NCBI GenBank assembly: GCA_022266195.1
Contig: WHVY01000005.1
Coordinates: forward strand, 1,860,001 to 1,924,000
Direction: 5' to 3'
Length of the DNA stretch: 64,000 bases
DNA from: Tetranychus cinnabarinus
Taxonomy: Eukaryota > Arthropoda > Arachnida > Trombidiformes > Tetranychidae
Position numbers and translations under genes: made by a program. The notes below the pieces were generated by a model. The model saw nothing but the letters and a program-made list of their open reading frames with translations, did no database searches and had not been told where the DNA came from. This document shows, in pieces, positions 21,301 through 31,548 of the stretch (position 1 is its first letter; each line of letters opens with the position of its first letter).

Positions 21301-22280
21301 AAGAATGTGGGCAGTTTTAATCGAAAATCGAATTGATCTATTATGCAGAAGCAGAGAATTTTTACTCTTGGAATTAGTACATTTTCAGGTTTCTCATCAA
21401 TGGTTACATCTAGTACATGAGTTTTGTGCAAAAATCTGCTTCCATGAGGCGACAAAAAGCGATCGAAGTTCAAACTTTAACCTTAATTTTCTCGAGAACT
21501 ATTGATCGAAGAAGTTGTTTTATAGCATTAATGGACACAGTTTTTGTTCCTACAAACATAAAATATCTAAACTACTAACTCGAAAGTCAAAGTTTCTGTC
21601 AATGATCTTTTAAACATTCAATTTATGTGAAAATTTGTAAAGCAAACTATTATATTTGGCTAACAAATCATAAGATTTTATGTTTTAAAATTATTTACCT
21701 TCATAAATCAATGTGGTAACATAAGTAATCAATGCTACAACTTTAACAATGTATAACTTTCTTAGTAAGGCCTTTATTGATCTAAAATGTCATTGTATAA
21801 AAGCCAATAACAAAACCTAATGCATGCTCTAAGAATGATCAATTTAGACACTACCATTCTCGAAATATCGAGACTCAAAGTTTTACGTGAAAAGGCCAAA
21901 ATCAAGAGGACTGTTGGTAAATGGACAAAAGTATTCAATGCATGATGTACACCAACAACTTTTATTGACGGATAACAAGTTTTAGGTCTCTAAATAGTAC
22001 GGACGCAGGATGCGGCCAGTTTTAAATGAAAATCGAATTGATCGGTTATACAGAAATAGAGGATCTTATTTCTTGAAATAAGTTCATTTTCAGGTTGCTT
22101 ATCAAAAGTTAGATCAGGCAAATGAGTTTCATGCAAAAGTCTGCTTCCTTAAGGGAACAAAAGGCGATCGAAGTTCAAACTTTTATCTCTATTTTTCGAA
22201 AACTATTGATCGGATAAGTTTATTCATAGCATCAATAGACTCAGTTTTGTTCCTGCATAGACACCATTTCTCACCTCTCG
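18340..22280. repeat. Large palindrome of ~700-bp repeat units
   Basis: Three units with phrases such as 'gagtccattaa', 'gatcgaagtt', 'aaaactggcc' and 'ttgattttggcc' run on the plus strand (unit landmarks near 18395, 19070 and 19770). They recur in reverse order and orientation near 20870, 21530 and 22240. Landmark pairs all sum to about 40,600, so the symmetry centre is near 20,310. The arms are about 1.9 kb and roughly 85-90% similar by eye. Short ORFs inside (18338-18526, 19108-19338, 20804-20986, 21285-21473) follow the repeats and are not conserved as protein. Confidence 0.75.
19130..19173. repeat. 44-bp perfect palindrome
   Basis: The sequence starts cgacaaaaagcgatcgaagt, is exactly self-complementary and is centred between bases 19151 and 19152. 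The other repeat units keep only one half plus a variable inner part, so perfection is specific to this unit. Confidence 0.85.
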
Positions 22281-22539
22281 ATTCGAAATTCAAAGTTTTT
22301 GATTAGTTTCCACTTCGAACTCGAGTTTCTCGAAAACTGTTCAACAGAGAAACTTTTAAATCGCACAAATGAACCCAACTTTTATGTTTCTACAAACCAA
22401 CAGAGTCTAAATTGGAAAGAAAATTATTTTTACCCGCTTTGTTCATTTGTGTCAAGTTGTGCTAAAAATGTGACAATTGTGTTGATTGTGTCTTTTTAGT
22501 AACAACCAAAGAGTAGCCTCTTCAACTTATAATAATAGT

Positions 22540-22640
22540 ATTTGCATTTCTCTTCTTCATGATAAGGTGAGTTTTGATATTCTTGTATTTGTGGGGGAAT
22601 ATAAAAGTAAAGGAATTGTAAGTTCATAACTATACCTGGC
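22540..22640. repeat. Dispersed repeat R3, copy 1
   Basis: Shares a ~100-bp phrase with 40905-41000 and 48363-48460, including gatattcttgtatttgtggg. Nature unknown. Confidence 0.6.
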
Positions 22641-23203
22641 ATATGATAACGAAGAATGAGCTGAAACTCATGTTTTAGATTTAAGAGAAAGTACATTATA
22701 ATTAATAAAATAGGATTCCTTGGAGTAGAAAATAAAAGTCACAATAATTAACGTGAGGAAGTTCAGATTTATTTTATTTCTATGGAAATTTGAATACAAC
22801 CTTAGATCGATTTGGAAGATGCATATTTTTATAACAATCCATCAAACTAATACAAACTACTTTTTGATTGTTTGGCATAATTTTGTCAATTTAAGTTGGA
22901 ACATTGATCAACCAGGTAAGCTGGTTAAATTGATATTAATTTTATTAGCAAATAAACAGAAATAGAAATTCAATAGTTGAGCTACATGCTATTGAACAGA
23001 TTGATTGTGGCAAGATTCAACAAAGGAATAGTATTTTAGTAAAATGGAAATAAAAAGAAATGTTGAGATCAAAGCTTAATGCTTTTCAAGAAAAACAATT
23101 AGTCTTATCTAATATTGAATTAATATTGAAATTGAAATTTTGGAAGTGTTGGAAGTATTGAATATGAGCACTGAATAATAATATTCTGGAAAATAAGAGT
23201 GAA

Positions 23204-23336
23204 AAATAAATGATTGTTGATGCACAATTTGCTTTTTGGCATAAAGCAAGACTGTATACACAAGCGTCAAAAGTGCCAGGACATAATGCTGAATTTACGA
23301 AAACGAGACAAGATTGACCAGATTACTTTGCTCTTC
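23204..23336 (-). pseudogene. ILF2 pseudogene fragment (exon 2 and intron)
   Basis: Matches about 11299-11434 of ILF2, including part of the intron (gattgttgatgca) and the exon phrase acaagcgtcaaaagtgccag. The splice donor, GTAAG in the parent, is changed to GTATA here. Because intron sequence is kept, it arose by DNA duplication and not through mRNA. Confidence 0.8.
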
Positions 23337-23738
23337 GTAAAATTTCAAACAAAAAAATCGCGCAATCAGTTTACAATAAATTTTTAGGATAAATCTGGTC
23401 TGTTGAGGAGAAAACATGATGCTATTAATATCAAACATCACTACTAGTGTTTCGCGATATTGAAAAAAAGTGTTGTTACAAAGAATCAGTATCAATCATA
23501 AAGGTATCGAGGATTTAATGAGTACAATTAAAGAATGGGTTTGTGCGTCACTCTCAGGGTCTCTAGAAACAACTGAAAGCTTATATTTTTTTCTCAATTC
23601 TGTTATAATTTATGGGATAATTTCATAAGATTACGCGTTTTTAGGTACTGAGTACTCAAATTAAAGTATCGATACTTTTATTCAGAAAAATATCAACGAA
23701 ACACTAAACACTTCTTTATCTGGACAATGTTCTGCTAT

Positions 23739-24215
23739 TTAACCAGTTCGCTTGATAATGTGAATACCAGAATCACTTTCTACAAGATCAGAAATTTCAC
23801 CAACTTGAAGAGCAAAGGATGCTTCTTCAAATTGCTTTTGCATGGCTCCTCGGGTAAAATATCCAAGATCTCCTTTTTTACGGGCAGAAGAGCAATCTGA
23901 ATATTTGGAGGCTAACTCTTCAATGTCCTTTTCACCAGAAACAATCTGTTCGCGATATTTTTCAGCCATCTCACGAGCTTCCTCTTTGGACCGAGTAATA
24001 GTATCCTCTCTCCAAGACGAGGGACGACGACTTTCCGTGTGTTTGACCAGTAAATGGCTACAGCGAATCTTTTCATCGTCTTTAGTACTTGCTTCACATG
24101 TTGGTTTTTCCCATTGACTTTCTTTTGTGTAAATGTTCAAGTAATATACTTGTCCAGTTGACCGACTTTTCCTTTGTTGCCACCCTTTAGGTAGATCATC
24201 TCCTGAGTCTTCCAT
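23739..24215 (-). CDS. PIN1: Peptidyl-prolyl isomerase Pin1 (dodo-like)
   Basis: Phospho-Ser/Thr-Pro-directed prolyl isomerase, 158 residues in one exon; human PIN1 has 163. The WW domain occupies residues ~6-39 (LPKGWQQRKSRSTGQVYYLN... SQWEKP). The parvulin domain runs from ~48 to the end: CSHLLVKHTESRRPSSW with the phosphate-binding Arg pair and catalytic His, KYSDCSSARKKGDLGYF with the active-site Cys, and the terminal SDSGIHIIKRTG with the second His. All key residues are kept, so it should be active. It acts mainly in the nucleus on mitotic and transcriptional phosphoproteins. Confidence 0.97.
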   Translation of the reverse strand: MEDSGDDLPKGWQQRKSRSTGQVYYLNIYTKESQWEKPTCEASTKDDEKIRCSHLLVKHTESRRPSSWREDTITRSKEEAREMAEKYREQIVSGEKDIEELASKYSDCSSARKKGDLGYFTRGAMQKQFEEASFALQVGEISDLVESDSGIHIIKRTG

Positions 24216-24834
24216 GATGAATTTAAATCAAAAAGATTAGAAACTAATTGATCACTGAATAAATCACTGGATTAAAAAATATGATGGGCAGAAAAAACAC
24301 TGAAAAAAAGATATTTCAGGATTTGAGAGCTTTAAGACTGGGCTTCAGTTTTGTTGACTGGAGCCTAGGATACAGAGAAAGCATAAAAAGCATGTCCTTT
24401 TCAAACTTGGCATAATCAGCTTGAATCACATTGGAATCAAGCAAACATTACAGTAAGAAAGTGCACAAAATTTTATCAATGGTCCCTTTTGAGGAGGAGT
24501 TTATATCTTTAATTTCAATTTATTTAATTCTTAGTGGATATAATTTAATTTTTATTAGTGAAATATCAACCAAAAACTCATAAAACCATTTTAATATCTA
24601 AACCTGAAAGAAACTTGGTCCATTAAACAAGATTGCAAATCATGAGATTGAGTTACTCGATGAATAGTGAGAATAAGCTATTTCCACATTGTTGCAGTTT
24701 CTGGTAGGTGACTGTAAAAAATGTAAACAATATTATTAACTACCTTTTTTCTATGTTAAGATTTCTAGTATTTATTGATTCGGGTGATATCTGCGATAAA
24801 TTTATCAAATTGTTCTGGATTTTCCATTGTCAGT
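24216..24834. other. Divergent region PIN1 / COQ2 with a MITE
   Basis: About 620 bp between the two start codons. A diverged family-A MITE occupies 24451-24714 and so lies in the shared promoter region. Confidence 0.5.
24451..24714. mobile_element. MITE family A, diverged copy
   Basis: The right end ctggtaggtgactg and the preceding gtgagaataagctattt match the intact element at 16107-16412. The left end is degraded (cagtaagaaagtgcac). It shares the interior theme 'tcaatggtccc'. Older than the 16-kb copy. Confidence 0.7.
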
Positions 24835-27800
24835 ATGATCAACATCACTTCTCGTCCACTGCTTTTTAAATGCTTTCGCCATTCAAGCTCACCTTGGACA
24901 TCTTTTTTAACTTCTCATCTCAGTGCAACTTTTAGTAATCAAAGTACAAAAAAGCAAAGCCCTAATATTATTCAAATCAAACGAGAACAAGTCATCGAAG
25001 AATATGTCCCAGTCCCAACACAAGCTGAACGTATTGTTGCCAAGTTTCCTAATAGTGTACAACCTTACCTGAAATTGATGAGATTACATTCACCAACTGG
25101 TGGATTATTACTTTTGTGGCCAGGTTATTTTGGTTTAGGTTTGTTGTTTATTAATCATTGATAATCAATAGCTCATATAGAATATTTACCGATTTGTTTT
25201 CTTTTTCCTTGTACAGCTTTTGCAACTGACGCAATGCGATATCCAAATCCAACTCACCTTGCTTTGTTTGGCGTTGGTACTATTTTAATGAGAGGTGTTG
25301 GTTGCACCATAAATGATATTGTTGACCGTAAGATTGATAAAAATGTTGAAAGGACAAAAAATCGACCCTTAGCGAGTGGAGAGATTACTGTTCCAAAAGC
25401 AATGGCCTTTCTAGCTCTTCAATCCAGTTTAGCTTTATCTATTTTGTTAAAATTTGACACAACTAGGTAAGTTAAGTCCATGCAATTAACCAAGTTTGTC
25501 TTATAAATAAGCAATTTGAAATACAAATGAGCAAATAAGGGTCTGAACTATCTGTAGGTCCCGGCGAAAATACTACACCAGCCAAAAGCTGTAAAAGGCC
25601 AAATGAAGAGTTTATAATTGTTGAGGCTTCCTAAAAGTTATCTAATTATGAGCTAAAGCATCAATCATCCTGGGTGATAAAGCAGACAATCCTTGAAATC
25701 GATTGTTTACATCTCCCAAGACTCTGATCAAATTTTTGGCGGTACTAGTAGTTAGCAGGTTTTTCGGACCAGCGTGCGTGTTGAATTGCCGCCATATATC
25801 TTTGTAAAATTTTAATTTATAAATGAGTAGAAGGGTCAATTTTTCTCTTATTTTTAGAAATAGTTGCTATAAAACACCGTACTGCAGCACCCTTCATTTG
25901 ACTGATTACATCAAACCCTTGATGGGGGTGAAGTAAAATTAAGAATAACAAAAAATTAAATCCAAATGTGGGTTACCTTTTTGGTGTATTTCGTGTCCAA
26001 CAGATGTCTCTTGAGTGCTCTAGTTTTTCATTTTCAACTTGATTGCTATTAATGTTTCTTAGCTATTAATAATTGCTTTTATTTTGAATTTCCTATTTTT
26101 CCTTTTCCATAATTTGTCTTTCAGCATGTTATTGAATTAATTAATAGTATTTAATCAGTTCCTAATATTTCTAGAAATAGATTGCGACCACAATATTTAT
26201 AGCCTGAGTTTCAAAGTTCCCATCGATTCCATAATCCATATTCTTATGCTGTCAACTCTTAATTGAATTTCAATTGTTATTTTACTCTGCAATTGATAAT
26301 GTTTACTTGACAAAATACCTCAACAATATTTTACCAAACACTCGTATCAAAATGTCAACAAGCCTAATTAATGAAAGTGATCGTTGTGATCAGTCAAGTT
26401 TCTAATCCCTTCAATCATCTAATTGATAATATTTTATGTTTACTTGTGTTATCCCAAATACCCTTAAACATCACAAGGTATCATGTCACCGTTATCAATA
26501 CAACTGTGTTCACTTTCACTCAATATTATAACACAAAGAGCAGAAAGTTTCCTCATTGTCATGGTAATCAACTAGGCAGCAATCAAATTAACCATATAAA
26601 AGTAACTCACACCTTAAGCTAAACATAAATCGATTCGGATTTGATTATGATAAAAACTCATAAAAAAAGCTAAACTATTTTAACAGTGCAAGTGAAAAAA
26701 AACACACACACAAGCAGATCAATTGTTTTATATCATGTTTTATAAAACAAAAAAACTTCGTGGAAACCATTGATCTAAACTTTGATTAACCCACCCAACT
26801 GATCTGCTCATGCATGAGAGCTGAATGATGATAAATGATGATGACAGGGAAAAAAATGTGGGGTAAAAATGTAACCATTTACCATAGTAACCATAGAGTC
26901 CATTGACACCTAGACACAGTAACGATCCCACCATAGACTAACCATGTTAAACTAGCCGCATCATTGATTTGGATTCATCTTCACTTTGTGACTATTTTTT
27001 AAGCTGACGATCGATGAAAATGAAGATGAATATCCAGATGATGAGAAACGTTTTAAACTCACTTGACAATCATTCATCCATTATCCATTCATGTTGATTC
27101 CAACATTTTGATTTAATGCTTAAGCCTCTCCTTTTTTTCCTTCCCATTTTTTTCTTTCTTTTTCTTATTTTTAAACTTTCGTTCTTCCGGTGGAACCCAA
27201 GAATGAGAAGAAGATTTTACAAGAAGAAGAAAAAAGAGTGATAAATATCACTCTTTCTTATCTGACCTATTTCAATATCCCGGTGTTTCCCTCAGTAATT
27301 TAAATGTTATCATTTCATTTCACTGTCATATTGACAATATTTATTGCCTTAAAGTGTCCGTCTTGTCCTGTCGCTATTATTATCCAATTGCAAGGTGTAA
27401 ACGTTTGAATTTCATCATGATTTATTATCGACTCTCCCTCTTCCCCAAATCATCTTGATCAGTATCTTCCTTGCTATTCACGTGAAAATCAATGAATGGC
27501 TGTCAGAATTTTTCTGTTAATATAAATTTTCTTACCAATCACCCTTTTCACTTTATAATATTGCCTAAAATCAATTTCAATCTTCTTCCTATTTGATGTT
27601 AGTTAATTGTCATCATTATTAGACAGATTGACTGACTTACAGTTTTACCAGAAACAAAAACAACAACTCAACTTAACGTGTAAGTTGGCGTTTAATCAAA
27701 ACGCAACAACAAAATTCAATCAACAATCAATTTAAATAAGCTTAAGGAAAAGGTTTACTTGATTAAAAGGTACTCTCACTAAACACAGCAAAATATTCAC

Positions 27801-30618
27801 TTGATATATTAAGATTAACCCAATCATGATGCTGGTAATAATGATAATGCTGGTTGGTGGTTTTAAAATGTTCATGACAGTAATTTGTCTCAAAAGCTAT
27901 TGCCAAAAACCAGCAAAATTCAGATTAACTCTTTCTCATTACCCAAAACCAGAAGCAAAAAAAACCTAAATTATACTAACCAGCATAATATGTTAATAGT
28001 GACAATTATTGTGACAACTTTAATGAAACAGATCATTGAACTGCCAAGTGCAAATATTCACATTCTTGAAATATTTGCAATACAAAGAAAAGGTCGAACT
28101 TAAAAATTCCGTAAGTGTAAATTAGTAAACAGTTAACAAGTTGAAATAACTGTAAACAAGGAACCATAAAAAAACAAGCAAAAAAAACAAGAGACTGGGT
28201 CAAATTGAGTTACCCTTGACAACCAACGTTATCCTTATGAATCCGTTTTTTGCTGCTAATGTTGCTTAACAACGACCATTATTATATCATCAATTGATAT
28301 AATTTATCATCTTTATTTCATTTATCGTCTTGTTCATCAGCCTCATCATCATGTACTTCAAGGAAACTTTGAAAGTTGAAAGGAAAGCAAAAGAAACTAC
28401 ATCATCTGATAAAGATGAAGTGCAAAAAGGTCCTTGAGATGTCACTTTTTTCTCGGTCGATGAACCAATATCATGACTAGATCACTGAATAACTTTCAAT
28501 GCTAACAGAATCACAATTTTTGTTTTACCTCAAATGGTCTCTTTTTTGCCTATCATTACCATCATTATTTAAATGATATAACTCTAGTCTAGTCGGAATC
28601 GTGAAGATGCTGATCACTTTTTTACTCAGGTAAACTCACTTGACAAAAGTTGTTGCTCTTTTCTCGCTTTTGAATGACGATGATAAGTGATGATAAGTGA
28701 TGATGAGGGGGACAAATGGTGAAGGGAACTTAAATTGACCTAATTTTCTGTTTTTCACCATTAAAATGTATCTGACTTTGTGATTATGTGAATGTGTGTA
28801 TACATATACATGATCATAAACAGCATTATCTACTTATGTTGATAGCTTATTTCTTAGGGTCATTCAACGAGGACAAACATTTTGATTGCAGTGAGTTGAT
28901 GATGATGTTGATAATTGTTACGTTGTAATTATGTATAATGATAATGATGATGACGGTGTTATCATTTTCAGAGAATAACAATTTTGTTTGTACATTTTTA
29001 TCCAATGTTACTCTATTGATATTTTACTTTATTGTTTCTTTTGCTTCTCGCGTATTTATTTACTTTTTTTATTCACTCTTTTTTTGCCTCTGTTCATGCT
29101 CGCCTTAATTACAATATAGCTCGTTGAACTCATGATGATGATGAGGACGATTGTTATGATGTATATTATTTTGATTATTACTTTAGATTAATATGAAGAC
29201 ATAAAACATTCCTGGTTCAGTTGAGATACAAAGAACTCTTCAATACTATTCTTTCTTATAAACCCAAAAGCCTACTGGCATCGATCCATAGATTGCTCAA
29301 AGGATGATCATGTTGATGAAGACTTGACGGTGATGAAGTAAAAGAGATGAACTAGTCAATTCTCGATGATAATAAAAGGGTTTCATCAACAACGGTGTAA
29401 GCCAAATGAATGTAGGCCACAAAAAAATGCCAAACTTAAAGCTAGTTATTGCCAAAAATATTTATCTCCATCTTACCTCTCTCAATCTATGTTGAGGTGA
29501 CCAAACTTTCCTTATCATTTTCGTTGATTGAAAAGTTAATTGTATTGATCCAAGAAAGTAAATTAAATTAACTCTGGAAATAGATTTTTTTTCGCTTCAT
29601 CTTCTTCATCTTCTTTTGCTTTTATGATGACATTTTTTTTATCCTATTGGTTCATTTTTTTGATGACTCCTGATCATTATATTTCACTAACCCATAAATA
29701 ATGGTGAAAAATTTAATAAACCTTGCTCAACATTCCCGCTATGTTTGTATTTCAATATGTATTTGACCCAGCTAGTTTCATCAGATGATTGACCTTTATA
29801 TTGGCTTTTCCCTCTTATTCAACTTCTGGGAAAACCAATTATTATGATTATTTTCACGATTTGATTAGCCTTAATTAATTGAAAATGAAAACAATAACAT
29901 TGATTTGATGTAATATTGATATATCAATTGTTGTAGATGTGGATATCATTTCGTCTAAACCCGAGTAAAAAGTCATTTGATCAATGCTTATAACAATCAA
30001 GGTTTTTATTTATCAAAATTTTAATCACATTTTTATTTCTCTATTTTTTACAGTATAATTTTAGGTTTAAGTTCAGTTGGTCTTGTCTGTATATATCCGT
30101 TTGCTAAAAGGTTCACTTATTGGCCTCAACTTGTCCTTGGGCTAACCTTCAATTGGGGAGCTCTTTTGGGTTGGTCTGTGGTTACCCAAGGTAATATTTA
30201 CTTACCTGGCGCAATCCCGTTATATCTTGCCTGTTTGTCTTGGACGCTTTTGTATGATACTATTTATGCTCACCAGGATCGACTCAATGACCTTTCCATA
30301 GGCCTTAAATCGACTGCAATCAAATTTGGAGAGAACACGAAAACCTGGTTAAACGTCTTCCATGGAGCAATGATGTCTAACTTAGCTCTCGCCGGATTCA
30401 TGACTGAACAAACATGGCCTTTCTACGTTTCCCTCATCTTAGCTAGTCTTAGGCTTTTGTCCATCACTCGAACTCTTGACATCAACAATCCTCGTAATTG
30501 TGGTCAAAAGTTTAAAGACAATGTTCTTGTTGGTTATATACTTTTTTGCGGCATTTGCTTATCAACCATGATAAAGCCTCAAAAAGAAACGGAAAATAAA
30601 GAAATTCTCATTGAATGA
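24835..30618 (+). CDS. COQ2: 4-hydroxybenzoate polyprenyltransferase COQ2
   Basis: UbiA-type membrane prenyltransferase of the mitochondrial inner membrane that attaches the polyprenyl tail in ubiquinone synthesis. Exons 24835-25138, 25217-25466 and 30054-30618 join in phases 1 and 2 and give 372 residues. Motifs: PYLKLMRLHSPTGGLLLLWPG, ILMRGVGCTINDIVDRKIDKNVERTKNRPLASG (read in two parts) with the first Asp-rich site NDxxDxxxD, FNWGALLGWSV, and YDTIYAHQDRLNDLSIGLKSTA with the second Asp site. The start is the first ATG, followed by a basic Ser/Thr-rich presequence. The second intron is 4,587 bp, exceptional for this window, and contains an ILF2 pseudogene fragment. Confidence 0.94.
25554..25920 (-). 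pseudogene. ILF2 pseudogene fragment (exon 3) inside COQ2 intron 2
   Basis: Matches about 10698-11076 of ILF2 with many substitutions and small gaps (agccaaaagctgtaaaa, tcaatcatcctgggtgataa, catttgactgattacatc). Reading frames are broken, so it is non-coding. The order relative to the 23.2-kb fragment is reversed compared with the parent gene. Confidence 0.85.
25921..30053. other. Rest of the long COQ2 intron
   Basis: More than 4 kb of AT-rich sequence with gatgatgatg-type runs near 28.9-29.2 kb and (ca)n-type runs near 26.7 kb. I find no convincing exon on either strand. ORFs up to 83 codons look like chance. A nested non-coding transcript or regulatory block cannot be excluded. Confidence 0.45.
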
Positions 30619-31548
30619 GAATTGATAAGTTTAGAATTGAAATATCTGTTTGTGACAAAAATTTCAATTTTACCAACTTGATACAATGTAACTTGATCAT
30701 GATGATGATGATTACCGTAAAATGAAATAATGTTAGTTTGACAACAATAGTTTTTTGTGAATGCTTTTTTATGCGTTGCTCTGTTGTTTCAAATAACTTA
30801 GATTTCAATAAATAACATAAGATTTTGGAAATAGAGCGATAGTGAGAATAAAGAAGGTTAGGGAAGATAGAAGATGAAGAAGAGGGAAGATGGTAAGGTG
30901 AGAAAGGAAGATCTTAGGGAAGAAGGAGAAGAAAAATTAAGAAGGAAGAGGAAGAAGAAAAGGTGTCTTAAAAATCTTATATATATATAAATAGCTTAAG
31001 GATGCTGTTTTCTTAAGTATTTAGTATCTTAATTTCATTCTTAATTTTGTTTTTTGTGTTAATTTAATCAATAATAATAATCAACAGACAAACAATTGAA
31101 ACAAACAAACAATGGCATACAAAAAAAGTTACACACCAAAAATGAATGTGTTTAGTAGCGAGAAGCTGAAAAAAAAGTTAACCAATGGTACATCATTTTG
31201 TAACTAAATATATGATCTATTGATTCACTTTTTTGCTTTTATAATTTATCTTTCTCAATTAACTATTAATTTAACATTATTATCATCATTACTGTATAGT
31301 TTAGTGTTTTCTGGTTGCTGTTTTTTTGTGTCTTGCCAACTAATGTGTAAGTATGCTTAGTAAATGTATGTTTGTTGAAGTTTGTCGCGAAAAAGGTAAA
31401 AAGGAAATAGGAAGAAGAAGAAAAAAGATGCAGAAGAGGATGAAGGAGATGAAGAAGAAGAGGAGGAAAAGAGAAAGATGAGAGGAAGAAAGCGATGAAA
31501 ACTGAGAGAAAGAGAGGAAAAAGAGATGATTTTTTAGATACAAAATAC
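30619..31548. other. 3'-3' region between COQ2 and HR3
   Basis: Purine-rich plus-strand runs at 30870-30960 and 31385-31530 (gaagaagaagag...) are pyrimidine-rich in HR3 orientation and probably lie in its 3' UTR or beyond. No gene supported; the minus ORF at 31340-31543 is low-complexity Ser/Leu/Phe. Confidence 0.5.

Larger units (their letters stand above)
22500..23738. other. Intergenic region with dispersed repeat R3 and an ILF2 fragment
   Basis: About 22540-22640 carries a repeat (atttgcatttctc... gatattcttgtatttgtggg) seen again near 40.9 and 48.4 kb. An ILF2-derived fragment lies at about 23204-23336. Other ORFs here are short and featureless. Confidence 0.5.

Noticed and set aside
24753..24834. 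Upstream ATG and in-frame TTG before the COQ2 start
   Set aside because: The ATG at 24753 is out of frame, and a TTG start is unlikely in an animal when an ATG at 24835 begins a good presequence.
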